Both the position numbers and the translations under genes were made by a program. Below, piece after piece: positions 9,592 through 19,233 of a stretch of DNA of 64,000 nt. The notes under the pieces are model-generated. The model was not told the DNA's origin and did no database searches. It saw only the letters and a list, made by a program, of their open reading frames with translations. Origin of the DNA: Nannocystis pusilla (GTDB taxonomy: Bacteria > Myxococcota_A > Polyangia > Nannocystales > Nannocystaceae); contig NZ_JAIRAU010000023.1 in the NCBI RefSeq assembly GCF_020073745.1, positions 1 through 64,000 on the forward strand, given 5' to 3'. The first letter of the stretch is position 1, and each line of letters begins with the position of its first letter.

Positions 9592-10191
9592 ATCATTCTC
9601 TTCCTCTTCGACGATTCAATTGTGAAGCAGCGCGCGTCGACGGACGCGTGGTTTCCAGCCGACCTGGCTGGCGTCGATGCGTCGAACAGCATCGACCGGG
9701 TGGACCCGCGGCCTTCCGTGCCGGGGAAGAACAGAGCGACGTGGAAGCAGCTCATCGGCTGGCGACAGCCTCGCCGGCCGCGAACTGAGCGTCTGGCAGC
9801 GGTTTGTTTTGCTGCCAGTCGGACGCCCGCCAACTTCGTGGTCGCGGACTACGTCGAGCTCAGCGTCGGCGCCTCGGAACGCGCCACATCGAGCCCATAC
9901 GTTGGCCCTGCGTATCCTTCGCGGGCTCTTCCGTATGTTTCGGAGTGGGCGTGATCGGTGCCATGACGCAGGTCCTTGCCCCGGCTTGAGCACGACACGG
10001 GCCACGCATGGTTCGGCTCGGCTTCTTCAATGATCTCAACGACGGTCCACAAAACACCAGGGACAGCCCGATGCGGAACTTTATCTCGGAGCCGCCACAC
10101 TTATCTCACCGTATCAACGCCCGCCGGGCCCCGCGGCCGCGGCTCGTTCACGCACTGTGACCCCGGCGCGGAGCTGCGCAAGTCCCCGGGG
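9592..10191. other. Non-coding region upstream of the tRNA array
   Basis: No reading frame here looks like protein and no further cloverleaf could be completed. The array promoter should lie here on the minus strand, but I could not identify a convincing -35/-10 pair at a sensible distance from tRNA-Gln. Confidence 0.5.
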
Positions 10192-10878
10192 CTACTCGGC
10201 CTCGCGGTGCCGGCGCGCGCGCATCTCGGCCCGCACCGCCGGCTCGAGCTTGCCCGGCGCGATCGACCACATCAGGGTCGGCTCGCCGAACGGCAGCGGG
10301 TCGGTCTCCGCGTTCCAGGTGCGCCAGCCCTTGCCGTAGGTCGAGCGCAGCTCGCCCATCAGCTCGGTGTGGGCGGGGTCGTCGATGCCGGGGGCGACCA
10401 TCACGCCGCTGTCGACCTCGCCGCCGTGCGCGTGCCAGTACTGGCGCTCGATCGGCGGCAGCGTGGCGAACAGCTCGGCCGAGATCACGTACTCCACCCC
10501 GGTCAGGTGGGCGCCCGCCTCGGTGCCGTCGAACACCACGCACTGGCTGAAGTCCGCGTTCTCCTGGGCGCAGAAGAACAGCGCCCGGGTGTGGCGCTCG
10601 TTCGGCGCCCCGGCCGCGTCGCGCTTGGGGCGGGTGTAGCCGTCGAGGACCAGCAGCAGCTGCTCCACCGGCGTCCGGTCCTGCGGACCGAGCGTGCCGG
10701 CCTCGAGCGCGCGCACCGTCGCCGAGCGGGCGCGGTCGTCGCGGCGCGCCGGTCCGCCGCTGGCCGCTCCCTGGCTCGTGACCGCGGGCGCCGGCCGTGG
10801 CTCCTCGCGGCTGCAGCCCACGAGCCCGAGGAGCGCGCACAGCGGCGGTCCGGCCCGGGCATGAAGCGCCCGTCGCAT
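10192..10878 (-). CDS. DUF1264 family lipoprotein
   Basis: This 228-residue protein begins with a short basic region and a hydrophobic stretch ending in LLGLVGCS, a lipobox, so the mature protein is probably lipid-anchored. The body matches DUF1264 (named from plant oil-body-associated proteins), with FFCAQENADFSQCVVFDG, GVEYVISAELFATLP and YWHAHGGEVDSG blocks. The histidine-containing last block is a conserved feature of the family. The biochemical function is unknown. The start was chosen because it places the signal peptide at the N-terminus; the open frame upstream of it is Arg-rich and unlike protein. It is divergent from the kinase gene. Confidence 0.82.
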   Translation of the reverse strand: MRRALHARAGPPLCALLGLVGCSREEPRPAPAVTSQGAASGGPARRDDRARSATVRALEAGTLGPQDRTPVEQLLLVLDGYTRPKRDAAGAPNERHTRALFFCAQENADFSQCVVFDGTEAGAHLTGVEYVISAELFATLPPIERQYWHAHGGEVDSGVMVAPGIDDPAHTELMGELRSTYGKGWRTWNAETDPLPFGEPTLMWSIAPGKLEPAVRAEMRARRHREAE

Positions 10879-11071
10879 GCATCTGGCATGGCCCGTGGAG
10901 CGGCCGCGCGCCAGCGAGCGGGGGCACGACCGGCGCGTCGCCTGACTCTTCAGACATGTCCCATCCGCCATCTCGCGGCGACCGCGGGGCGCCGCGGTCG
11001 GTCCGCCGGTCGTGCGGCGCCGTGAAGCCGGCGGCGCGCCGGTCCGGCCCGCTTCGGCTATCCTGCCGGCC

Positions 11072-13420
11072 ATGCCCGACCCCGGCGACGCCCCGGACGA
11101 CGCCTCGCGCGCGCCGACCAGCCCCGCCGCGCTCGAGGTGCGCCGGATCAAGGCCGCGGCCCACGCGAAGCTGTTCGGCGGCAAGGAGCCCGGCGCGCAG
11201 CCGCAGAAGATCGCGCGCTACGCGGTCCTGCAGTCGCTCGGCGTCGGCGGCATGGGCGAGGTCTACCTCGCCTACGACGACAAGCTCGACCGCAAGGTCG
11301 CCATCAAGCTGGTCCGGCTCGACCGCGACGGCGGGCTCGAGCGGGCCTCGACGCGGCTGATCCGCGAGGCCCAGGCGCTGGCCCAGCTGTCGCATCCCAA
11401 CGTCGTCCAGGTCTACGAGACCGGCAACTTCGAGGGCCGGGTGTTCATCGCCATGGAGTTCGTCCGCGGCGTACACATGCGGCGCTGGCTCGAGACGGCC
11501 ACGAGGACCTGGCGGCAGGTGCTCGACGCCTACCTGCAGGCCGGCCACGGCCTCGCCGCCGCCCATCGCCGCGGCATGGTCCACCGCGACTTCAAGCCCG
11601 AGAACGTGCTCGTCGGCGACGACGGGCGGGTCCGCGTCGTCGACTTCGGCCTCGTCCGCAACGCCCCCGACCCCGACGTCGGGGGCGCCGACGGCGGCGA
11701 CAACGTGTCCGCCGAGGACCTCGAGCGCAGCTCGCGGCTGACCCAGAGCGGCGCGCTCATGGGCACGCCGTCGTACATGTCCCCGGAGCAGTTCCAGGGC
11801 CTCAAGGCGACCGAGAAGAGCGACCAGTTCGCGTTCTGCGTCGCCGTCTACCGCGGCCTCTACGGCTGGCACCCGTTCGCCTCCGAGACCCGCGCCGAGC
11901 TCAAGCGGCGCGTGATGGCCGGCCTCATCGCCCCCCCGCCGCGCGACGCCAGGGTCCCGTCCGGCATCTACGGCGTGCTCGTCCGCGGCCTCCACGCCGA
12001 CCCGGCGCAGCGCTACCCGTCGATGGAGGCGCTGCTGGCCGACCTCGCCGCCCCGCCGCGTCGGCGCCGCGCCGGCGTGGTCCTGGCCGCCGGCCTGGCC
12101 GGGCTCGCCGCCGTCGCCCTCGCCCTCGTCGCCCCGCGCCCCGACCACGCCTGCGAGTGGGCCACCAGCTTCGAGCTCCCCGCCCCCGGCAGCAGCCTCG
12201 CCGGCGCCTTCGAGGCCACCGGCCTGCCCTTCGCCGCCGCCACCGCCGCGCGCGCCGGCGCGCAGCTCGACCGCTACGCCGCCGATCTGACGCGGGCCCG
12301 CGCCGCCGCCTGCTCGGGCCCGCTCGCCGCCGAGCCGGTCCGCGAGCGCCACCGCGCCTGCCTCGACCGCCGCAGCCGCGACCTCGCCGTCGTCACGCGC
12401 GCCCTCGCGCGCCTGCGCCCCGAGCAGCTCGGCGAGGCCGAGCGCATGGCCGAGTCGCTGCCCGGCATCGCCCCCTGCTTCGACCCCGACAACCTCGTCG
12501 GCCCCGTCGCCGCCGCCCCCGACCTCGCCGCCGCCCTCGACGAGGCGCGCGTGTCCGCCCTCGCCGGCCGCCACGCCGACGCCGTCCGCCAGGTCGACCG
12601 CGTCTTCAAGGAGGTCGGCGGCGACCCGCTGCGCGCCGAGGCGGCCGCGCTCCTCGGCCACGTCTCGTGCGAGCGCGGCGTCGAGCACCAGGGCCGCGAC
12701 CAGCTCGCCACCGCGCTCAACTTGGCGATCACCCACCGCGACGACGACCTCGTCGCCGACGTCCTGCGCTACCTGGCCGGATGCACCCGCGACGAGGCCG
12801 TCGCCCGCCTCGCCGGCGCCACCGCCGAGCGCCTGCGCGACCCGAGGCGCCTCACCGAGGTCGCCCTCCTGCGCGCCGAGCTGCTCGCCGAGCAGGGCGA
12901 CCCGACCAGCGCCCAGATGCTCCTGCGCGACACCCTCGCCCGCGTCGACGACCGCCCGGCCACCGCCGCCCGCATCGAGCTGCTGCGCGGCCGCATGCTC
13001 GCCATCCAGGGCGGCAACCACGAGGCCCGCGCCCACCTCGACTTCGCCCTCGCCCTGCTCGCCGGCCTGCCCCGCCACCCCGCCGTCGCCGACGCGCTCG
13101 AGGAGCACGCCCGCCTCCACCTCCGCCTCGGCGAGAAGCCCCACGCCCGCCTCCGCTTCGGCGAGGCCCTGGCGATCCGCAGCGCCCTGCCGGGCCAGGA
13201 GGCCGCGCTCGCCCGCCTCCACCTCGCCCTCGCCGACCTCGCCGCCGCCGCCGGCGAGCGCAGCCGGGCCCATCGCCACTACGCCGAGGCGGTCGCCCTC
13301 GCCAGCCGCGCCCCCGACCTGCTCCCGCGCCAGGACCTCGCCCGCGCCGAGACCGGCCGCGACAGCGCGACCGGCCCGCGCAAGCCGATCACCCCGCCCG
13401 GCCCGCTGCGCAAGCCGTGA
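11072..13420 (+). CDS. Membrane Ser/Thr protein kinase with C-terminal TPR-like sensor region
   Basis: This 782-residue protein phosphorylates Ser/Thr on proteins. The kinase domain spans residues ~50-325: glycine loop LGVGGMGEVY (~56), VAIKLV lysine, HRDFKPEN catalytic loop (~170), DFG (~190) and GTPSYMSPEQ activation segment. A single membrane helix (~333-355) follows. The remaining ~420 residues, probably outside the cytoplasm, are Ala/Arg-rich helices like TPR repeats. The architecture is common in myxobacteria. The ATG at 11072 gives a short Pro/Ala-rich leader before the kinase. No partner phosphatase or substrate gene is adjacent. Confidence 0.93.
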   Translation: MPDPGDAPDDASRAPTSPAALEVRRIKAAAHAKLFGGKEPGAQPQKIARYAVLQSLGVGGMGEVYLAYDDKLDRKVAIKLVRLDRDGGLERASTRLIREAQALAQLSHPNVVQVYETGNFEGRVFIAMEFVRGVHMRRWLETATRTWRQVLDAYLQAGHGLAAAHRRGMVHRDFKPENVLVGDDGRVRVVDFGLVRNAPDPDVGGADGGDNVSAEDLERSSRLTQSGALMGTPSYMSPEQFQGLKATEKSDQFAFCVAVYRGLYGWHPFASETRAELKRRVMAGLIAPPPRDARVPSGIYGVLVRGLHADPAQRYPSMEALLADLAAPPRRRRAGVVLAAGLAGLAAVALALVAPRPDHACEWATSFELPAPGSSLAGAFEATGLPFAAATAARAGAQLDRYAADLTRARAAACSGPLAAEPVRERHRACLDRRSRDLAVVTRALARLRPEQLGEAERMAESLPGIAPCFDPDNLVGPVAAAPDLAAALDEARVSALAGRHADAVRQVDRVFKEVGGDPLRAEAAALLGHVSCERGVEHQGRDQLATALNLAITHRDDDLVADVLRYLAGCTRDEAVARLAGATAERLRDPRRLTEVALLRAELLAEQGDPTSAQMLLRDTLARVDDRPATAARIELLRGRMLAIQGGNHEARAHLDFALALLAGLPRHPAVADALEEHARLHLRLGEKPHARLRFGEALAIRSALPGQEAALARLHLALADLAAAAGERSRAHRHYAEAVALASRAPDLLPRQDLARAETGRDSATGPRKPITPPGPLRKP

Positions 13421-13973
13421 GCCGGCCGCGCCCCGAATCGCGGACGTGCCTCCCTGCTCGAACCGACCCGAGAGCGATGACCCGTGATTCGCGTCGTCTC
13501 GGCCGCGAGATCCTCCGCGTGGTCTGTCGAGCCCGTCGCCGCGAGGACTCGGATCATCATGAACCTCGCGAGGATCGACTCGCCGCCGAACCTGTCTCTT
13601 CGGACACCTTTCGCACGCGTCTTGCGAGGATCGAGTCATGCGAATTCGCGGAGCCGAGAGCGGCGCAGCGATGACGCGGGCGCGACGTCGGCCTCCTCGC
13701 CTCGCGGGCCCGTTCGGGGTCCGCCTGAATCGATGCGGCCGTCTGCACGGCATCGACTTCACGAGCGCGAGGAGTGGCGAACGCCGATCTGCGCGACGAA
13801 CCAGGGCCACTGCGTAGATTGTCCACCTGTCGTCCGGGGCACCCGCGGCTCCGCGGGCGAGATCGCGTGCGGACTCGATACGACGCGTCAGGAGAGCGCC
13901 GGGCCTGCGTATGGCGCCTCGCGGCCGCAGCTTCGGGGGGACCGAAGCCCCCGATTCGGACGGCAAATCGTGG
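13421..13973. other. Intergenic region
   Basis: No gene recognised. Frames crossing it lack protein-like composition. The right end holds the candidate promoter for the DUF4398/OmpA operon. Confidence 0.5.
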
Positions 13974-14003
13974 TTGCAGGGCTCGTTCGACCCTTGTTAC
14001 ATT
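13974..14003 (+). promoter_or_regulatory. Candidate sigma-70-type promoter
   Basis: TTGCAG, an 18-nt spacer and TACATT lie 50 nt before the DUF4398 start codon, in an AT-richer patch of otherwise GC-rich DNA. Confidence 0.45.
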
Positions 14004-14053
14004 AATCATGTCCGCGCTGCGAAAGCGCCCTGAAATGCGCGGAGGAGGATTTG

Positions 14054-14401
14054 ATGCGCGTCGAATTGTTGCTCGGCATCGTGTGCGCTGCGACCGCGTG
14101 CGCGCGTTTCCCCCCACCCAACGAGACCCTGGCCAATTCGATGGCGTCGATCCGCGGGGCCGAGGAGGCGGGTGCGGCCCAGGTGCCCAAGGCGGCGCTG
14201 TCGCTGCAGCTCGCCCGGGAGCAGCTCGACAAGGCCAAGGCGCTGCTCAAGGACGGCGAGAACGAGCTCGCGCACTCCATGGCGCTGCGCGCCATCAACG
14301 ACGCGGAGCTGGCCAACGCGCTCGCGCGGGAAGAGAAGGCCCGCGCCGAGGCCAAGAGGGCCCAGCGCGAGGTCGAAGCCGTCGCCGGTGACAGCAAGTG
14401 A
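14054..14401 (+). CDS. DUF4398-type lipoprotein
   Basis: This 115-residue protein has a signal sequence ending near AATAC, an imperfect lipobox. The rest is a charged alpha-helical hairpin (LQLAREQLDKAKALLKDG, then LALREEKARAEAK-like helices), typical of DUF4398. These proteins are periplasmic and usually encoded with OmpA-like proteins. A strong GGAGGAGG ribosome binding site at 14041-14048 supports the ATG at 14054. The stop overlaps a possible GTG start of the next gene (GTGA), so the two are probably cotranscribed. Confidence 0.82.
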   Translation: MRVELLLGIVCAATACARFPPPNETLANSMASIRGAEEAGAAQVPKAALSLQLAREQLDKAKALLKDGENELAHSMALRAINDAELANALAREEKARAEAKRAQREVEAVAGDSK

Positions 14402-14409
14402 GCCGAGCC

Positions 14410-15291
14410 ATGAACACGCCCAGGATCATCGTCGCATCCATCGTCTCGAGCCTCACCATCGCCTGCGCGCACGCGCCCCCGAGCGAACTGGTCGACGCCC
14501 GCGCGGCCTACGAGCGGGCGGCGGGCGGCCCGGCGGCGACCTACGCCCCGGCGGACCTGCACGTCGCCAAGGAGTCGCTGACCGTCGCGGAGCAGCGGTT
14601 CAAGGACGACGGCGACGGCGAGTTGACGCGCGACCAGGCGTACATCGCCCAGCGAAAGGCGGAGTACTCCGAGGTGCTCGCGCGCATCGCCATGCTCACG
14701 AAGGGGATCGCCGAGGCCGCGGAGCAGGAGGCGTCGCTCAAGGAGCGCAACGCCGCGCGCACGAAGGAGGAGCTGGCCCGCACGAAGGCGGCGCTGGCCG
14801 ACAGCAAGACGACGGCGGCCAACACGGCGGCCGAGCTCGAGGCCGAGCGCAAGCGGCGTGAGGAGGCCGAGAAGCGGGCCGCCCAGGCCAACGCGGACCT
14901 CGCCCGCATCGCGGCGATCAAGCAGGAGGAGCGCGGCACGGTGATCACGCTGTCGGGCGCCGTGCTGTTCAGCAGCAACAAGTACGAGCTGCTGCCGGCC
15001 GCCCAGGCCAAGCTCAACCAGGTCGCCGAGGCGCTGTTGATGAACGACCCCGAGTCGACCTTCGTGGTCGAGGGCCACACGGATTCGCAGGGCAAGGCGG
15101 CCTTGAACCAAACCCTGTCGGAGAACCGCGCCAAGGCGGTCCGCGACTACCTGGTGAGCCACGGGGTCGCGGCGGACCGCATCACGGCGAAGGGCCACGG
15201 CTCGTCGCGCCCGGTCGCCGACAACACGTCGGCGGAGGGCCGCGCGGACAATCGGCGCGTGGAGATCATCATCTCGCCGAAGAAGTCCTGA
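14410..15291 (+). CDS. OmpA-family lipoprotein with DUF4398-like helical N-domain
   Basis: This 293-residue protein has a signal sequence ending in TIACAH. A long helical, coiled-coil region follows (residues ~20-170, related to the upstream gene). The C-terminal OmpA domain carries FVVEGHTDSQGK and the NRAKAVRDYL and GRADNRRVEI motifs that bind peptidoglycan diaminopimelate. It probably tethers the outer membrane to the wall. A GTG at 14398, overlapping the previous stop, is an alternative start; the ATG at 14410 gives a cleaner signal peptide. Confidence 0.88.
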   Translation: MNTPRIIVASIVSSLTIACAHAPPSELVDARAAYERAAGGPAATYAPADLHVAKESLTVAEQRFKDDGDGELTRDQAYIAQRKAEYSEVLARIAMLTKGIAEAAEQEASLKERNAARTKEELARTKAALADSKTTAANTAAELEAERKRREEAEKRAAQANADLARIAAIKQEERGTVITLSGAVLFSSNKYELLPAAQAKLNQVAEALLMNDPESTFVVEGHTDSQGKAALNQTLSENRAKAVRDYLVSHGVAADRITAKGHGSSRPVADNTSAEGRADNRRVEIIISPKKS

Positions 15292-15360
15292 GCGATCGAC
15301 TCCGTCGCACGCGCCGCCCGGCGACGCGCCCCACCGCTCGTGGTCGGACGGCCGGGTCAT

Positions 15361-15379
15361 CGCCGGGCTCGGCCCGGCG
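15361..15379. terminator. Hairpin downstream of the OmpA gene
   Basis: CGCCGGGC-TCG-GCCCGGCG forms a perfect 8-bp stem with a 3-nt loop, 70 nt after the stop. There is no T-tract, so intrinsic termination is doubtful. Confidence 0.35.
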
Positions 15380-15792
15380 GCGGAACAGCGGGTCCTCGCA
15401 GGAGCCGCCTCGGCGCCGCTCCGCTCCTGCTTTTCGGGACAGGCGACGCACTCGTCGCTCCGCGACCCGGGCGCGTTCGCCGTGGGCGCGCGCTTCGAGC
15501 GAATCGCCGGGCTGAATTGGCCGCTGGGAGGACGGCGGCGTCCGCGATCTCGCTCTCGAGCGCTCGATATTCAAGGTAATTGCCGACGGGCCGCGGACGG
15601 GCGCGAGGACTGGTGAAACGAGGGATCGCCGGTTCGATCTCCGCGCGCCAGGTCGGCCGATTCTCGAGAGAAGTTTGACATTCGGTCGGAGAGCCACGTG
15701 CGGGCAGCCGGCTCCACGGAGCGCGCATGGGTGCGAAGAATGTTCTTTGGGTCAGCCCTCTCCACGCGGCAGTCGTCTTCGAAGCCGTCGGC
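15380..15792. other. Intergenic region between convergent genes
   Basis: No gene or convincing signal recognised. Confidence 0.45.
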
Positions 15793-17157
15793 TCAGCCCG
15801 TGCCGAGGCGCTGGCGGACGTCCTGGGCGTAGCGGCTGCGGGGGAAGCGGCGCAGGAACTCGGCGCCGGCCCGGGCGGCGTCCTGCTCGCGGCCCAGGCG
15901 GTGGAGCGCCTCGACGCGGCCGTGGAGGGCCTCCTCGGCGAGGGCGCCCTGCGGCGCGTCGCGGAGGTAGGCGTCGAAGGCCGACAGCGCGCCGCGGGGA
16001 TCGCCGAGCGGGCCGAGAGAGAGCTGACCGAGGGCGACCTGGGCGGTGCGCGCGAGCGAGGTGTCGCCGTGCTCGCGCAGCAGCCGGCGGTAGATCTTGG
16101 CGGCTGCCCGGTATTTGCCGGCGCCGCGGAGGGCGTGCGCCTCGTCGATGAGCTGCCCGGGGTCGCTCGCCGGGCGCGGCTTCGCCTGCTTGGGTCGGCC
16201 GCCGCCGTCGGGGACGACCTGCTCGCGGGAGTCGGCCGTCTCGCCCTCGGCGAGCGAGCGCTCGACGTCGCCGTCGCGGAGGCGGTGAGCGCCGCGCTGG
16301 GCGATGACCTGCCAGCTTCGGGGCTCGGCGACGATCAGGACGGCGCCCGGCTCGTCGCTGACGATCGCCACGCCCGCGACCTCGATCCAGACGATACCGA
16401 CGCCCGCCGGCGCGACCTCGACGCGGACACGGCCGCGCTCGACGGCGAGGACGGCCCCGCGCGCGCGCAGCTCGGCCTCGCCCTCGGCGCAGGCGGTGAG
16501 CAGGTCGGCCGCGCCGACGCAGGCGGCGTCGCCGAGGCGGAGCGGGCCGTCGGCGAGGGGCTGGTGGAGCGCCAGCGGGGCGCCACCGGCGGAGGCGTCG
16601 CCGCGGAGCAGGCGTAGCTCGACGGGGATGTCCTTGGGGACAGGCACAGACTCGACGGGATCGCCCGGCCCCGCCGAGCGGGCGGCGAGGCTGTCCCGAT
16701 GGTCATGTGGTGATTCGCCGCGGCTGTCCTTCGCGTCAGGTGAGGCGGCGGCGAGCGGCGATGAGATGTCCTCGGGGACATGTCCCGGGGGACGAACGAG
16801 CAGGAGCCAGGCGGCCGCCGCGGCGAAGGCGACGCCGAGACCGATGACGAGGGCCGAGCGGCGGCCGACCGCGGGACGCGGCGTTTGGCCCGCGGCCGCC
16901 CGGTCGGCGAGGAAGCGGTCGACGGCGGCCGCGACGAGCGCGTCGTCGGCGGCGGCCTCGGTCGCCTCGGGTTCGCCGCGGCGGAGGGCGTCGAGCAGCT
17001 CGCGCTCGCGCTGCGTCGCCACCCCGTCGCCGCGGTGCGCCGCGAGGAAGGCGGCGTCCTCGGGCGAGAGCGGGTCGCCGCCGAGGGACGCGTCGACGAG
17101 CCGGCGCCAGCGTCGGTCCTCGGGGGTGTCGTCGATTGCTTCGGGGTCGTGGTGCAT
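15793..17157 (-). CDS. FecR/TPR-type putative anti-sigma factor
   Basis: This 454-residue protein has a cytoplasmic N-domain of ~105 residues, one membrane helix (ALVIGLGVAFAAAAAWLLLV), a periplasmic linker and a beta-rich FecR-like domain (residues ~175-300). C-terminal TPR helices (~330-450) follow, with AAKIYRRLLREHGDTSLA and a YbgF-like pattern. It starts 10 bp after the ECF sigma gene with a GGAG site, so the pair is cotranscribed. The arrangement suggests it holds the sigma factor at the membrane and releases it on an envelope signal. The N-domain lacks an obvious zinc motif, so the anti-sigma role rests on context. Confidence 0.75.
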   Translation of the reverse strand: MHHDPEAIDDTPEDRRWRRLVDASLGGDPLSPEDAAFLAAHRGDGVATQRERELLDALRRGEPEATEAAADDALVAAAVDRFLADRAAAGQTPRPAVGRRSALVIGLGVAFAAAAAWLLLVRPPGHVPEDISSPLAAASPDAKDSRGESPHDHRDSLAARSAGPGDPVESVPVPKDIPVELRLLRGDASAGGAPLALHQPLADGPLRLGDAACVGAADLLTACAEGEAELRARGAVLAVERGRVRVEVAPAGVGIVWIEVAGVAIVSDEPGAVLIVAEPRSWQVIAQRGAHRLRDGDVERSLAEGETADSREQVVPDGGGRPKQAKPRPASDPGQLIDEAHALRGAGKYRAAAKIYRRLLREHGDTSLARTAQVALGQLSLGPLGDPRGALSAFDAYLRDAPQGALAEEALHGRVEALHRLGREQDAARAGAEFLRRFPRSRYAQDVRQRLGTG

Positions 17158-17167
17158 CGGGGCTCCG

Positions 17168-17881
17168 TCACGGGGCCGGGCGGCCGAGGTTGAGGTCGCG
17201 GCGGATGAGCTTGCGGAGGGTCTCTTCGGCCTTGAGGACCCGCGACTTCACGGTCGGCACCGGCGCTCCGGTCAGCTCGGCGATCTCGGGCAAGGTGTGG
17301 TCGAGCGCGTGGCGGAGCACGAGGGCGATCCGCTGCTGCTCGGGGAGGAGCGCGAGGTAGTCGGCGACGGCGCGCGGGATGTGCTCGCGGAGGTCGTCAC
17401 CGCGGTCGGAGGACTCGCCGAGGTCGTCCTCGTCGTGGGCGACCAGCGAGAGCCGGCGTCCGCGGCGAAGCCAGCGGAGGGCGACGCGGACGGTGATCCG
17501 GCGGGCCCACGCCTCGAGCGGCCCCTGTCCGGCGTAGGTGCGCGCCGACTCGAGCAGCTCGATCAGCGCGGACTGCGAGACGTCGTCCGCGTCGGTGCCG
17601 GAGCCGAGGAGCGCCCGCGTCACCCGGCGCGCGACCGGCAGGAGACGGCGGGCGAAGCTGGTCGCGGCCTGGCGGTCGCCGGCCGCGGTCGCCCGCGCGA
17701 GCGCGCGAGCCTCGGCGTACTCGCGCGCGACGTCGGGCGGCTCGTCGGCGGCGACGGCCACGAGCACCGGTGCGGGGGCCTTGGCGAGCAATCGGCGGTA
17801 GGGTGGCCCGGCGGCGCCACGGCGGATGAAAAAAACGACGGGGCGCCGGCGCCGCGGCCCCGGTGCCGCGACCCGGGCCAT
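17168..17881 (-). CDS. ECF RNA polymerase sigma factor
   Basis: Residues ~65-235 contain sigma region 2 (DADDVSQSALIELLESARTY, WARRITVRVALRWLRR) and region 4 (LPEQQRIALVLRH, LPEIAELTGAPVPTVKSRV). There is no region 3, as in ECF factors. About 60 N-terminal residues before region 2 are atypical, and an internal GTG may be the true start. It is the first gene of a two-gene unit with the FecR/TPR protein. Confidence 0.88.
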   Translation of the reverse strand: MARVAAPGPRRRRPVVFFIRRGAAGPPYRRLLAKAPAPVLVAVAADEPPDVAREYAEARALARATAAGDRQAATSFARRLLPVARRVTRALLGSGTDADDVSQSALIELLESARTYAGQGPLEAWARRITVRVALRWLRRGRRLSLVAHDEDDLGESSDRGDDLREHIPRAVADYLALLPEQQRIALVLRHALDHTLPEIAELTGAPVPTVKSRVLKAEETLRKLIRRDLNLGRPAP

Positions 17882-17995
17882 CTCGAGTCGCCCTCGCGCC
17901 GGGCTCCGACAGCAAGGCCGCGAGGAGGGAGCATCACGCGGCCGGCGTGGCGGCGAGCTGGCGAGAACTGCTCGAAATGGGCCGGCGCCGCGGCC

Positions 17996-19096
17996 CTACC
18001 GCACCCAGGTCAGGCCCAGGCCGGCGGTGGCCCCGAAGTTCGGCGGGCGAACCAGCGGGGTCGTGCCCACGGGCGTGCGGGCGACGAGGTCGAAATTGCG
18101 GACCCAGACATCGAGGCCGGCCGAGAGGGCCAGGGCGAGTCCGCGCCCGAGCTCGACACCGAGGCCGACGGTCAGCGCGGCGCCGACTCGCAACCCCGTG
18201 CCCCCGCTCGCCTGCGAGCCCGCGGTCGGCCGCCAGACGATCACCTCGCCGCGACCGGCCACCGTCGGCTCGACGAAGACGCGGCGGCGGGCCCCGAGCG
18301 GGAAGCGGAAGCCGGCCCGCAGGGTGAAGCCGACGCGACCGACCCGCAGGCGGGCGTCGTCGCGGGTCTGCTGGCCGACCTCCGGCGTGAGCACGGGATG
18401 GAGGAGGCCCGCGGCGCCCACGGCGACGACCATGCCGCTGCGGTCGAGGAAGCCGAGCTCGAGCCCGAGACCGCTGGCCCACGGCAGCTGGGCGGCGTAG
18501 CTCGAACCGGCGTAACCGAGGCCGAGCAACAGTCGCCGGCGCGGCTCCGACGGCGGCTTCGGCGGCGGGGCGGCGGCGGGCGGCGCTGGCGCGGGCGGCG
18601 GCGGACGCTCCTCGGGCACCGGCACGGCGATGATCTCCATGTCGGCAGGCGCCTCGCTCGTCGCCAGCGAGGCGACCAGGCCGCGGATGACCACGCCGAG
18701 GATCTCCCGCGTCTCGAGCGGATCGTCGGGCGTGTCGAGGTGCCGCGTGTAGAGCCGCTCGGGCGCGCCGAGGAGCAGATAGACGGCGCTCCCCTGCCCC
18801 GACGTGGCCTCGACCCAGACGACCGCGCCGACGCCCTCGGCGAGGCGCTCGCGGGCCCACCCGAGCTGCTCCGCGAGCGAGGCCGAGGGTCGGGCCTCGA
18901 CCGTGGGACCGACCTCGAGATCGGCGAGGTGGCCGCGGAGGGCCTGGACGACCGCGACGGCGTCGATGCGGCCGCCCTCGATCACGCCGACGACGATCCG
19001 CCGGGGCACCGTGACGGTCTCGGTCACCTCGGCGGGGGCGCTCACGGGCGGCGGTTCGCCGGCGACGAGCGCGAGGGCCAGAGGGATGGCGACCAC
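17996..19096 (-). CDS. Putative outer-membrane beta-barrel-like protein
   Basis: The start is probably GTG at 19096, giving 366 residues with an N-terminal hydrophobic signal (VVAIPLALALVAGEPP). An N-domain of ~150 residues of unknown type is followed by a Pro-rich linker (PPPPAPAPPAAAPPP). The C-terminal ~190 residues alternate polar and hydrophobic positions and end in an aromatic/positive tail (GLTWVR), typical of an outer-membrane barrel. No close family is recognised. The start is uncertain because the frame is open far upstream. Confidence 0.65.
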   Translation of the reverse strand: MVAIPLALALVAGEPPPVSAPAEVTETVTVPRRIVVGVIEGGRIDAVAVVQALRGHLADLEVGPTVEARPSASLAEQLGWARERLAEGVGAVVWVEATSGQGSAVYLLLGAPERLYTRHLDTPDDPLETREILGVVIRGLVASLATSEAPADMEIIAVPVPEERPPPPAPAPPAAAPPPKPPSEPRRRLLLGLGYAGSSYAAQLPWASGLGLELGFLDRSGMVVAVGAAGLLHPVLTPEVGQQTRDDARLRVGRVGFTLRAGFRFPLGARRRVFVEPTVAGRGEVIVWRPTAGSQASGGTGLRVGAALTVGLGVELGRGLALALSAGLDVWVRNFDLVARTPVGTTPLVRPPNFGATAGLGLTWVR

Positions 19097-19233
19097 AGGC
19101 GGAAGTTGTATCCCGGCCCGCGAGCGCCGACCAGGCCAGGGCGGCTGCCCGAGCGGTCTTGCGGGGGCAGGGCGCGACTTCGCGGCTCGGTCACAGGGGC
19201 GGCGTGGACGGTGCTCCGACAGGACGTCGCGGC

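Noticed and set aside
7087..9954. Several short open frames across the tRNA array
   Set aside because: They are explained by the tRNA genes and show no coding features.
9592..10000. Further tRNA-like arms, such as GATGC...GCATC near 9677
   Set aside because: The T-like loop has 8 nt and no anticodon or acceptor partner could be completed.
10148..13966. Very long open frame antisense to the Ser/Thr kinase gene
   Set aside because: It is a GC-driven shadow of the kinase and its neighbour; composition is Ala/Gly/Arg-rich without domain motifs.
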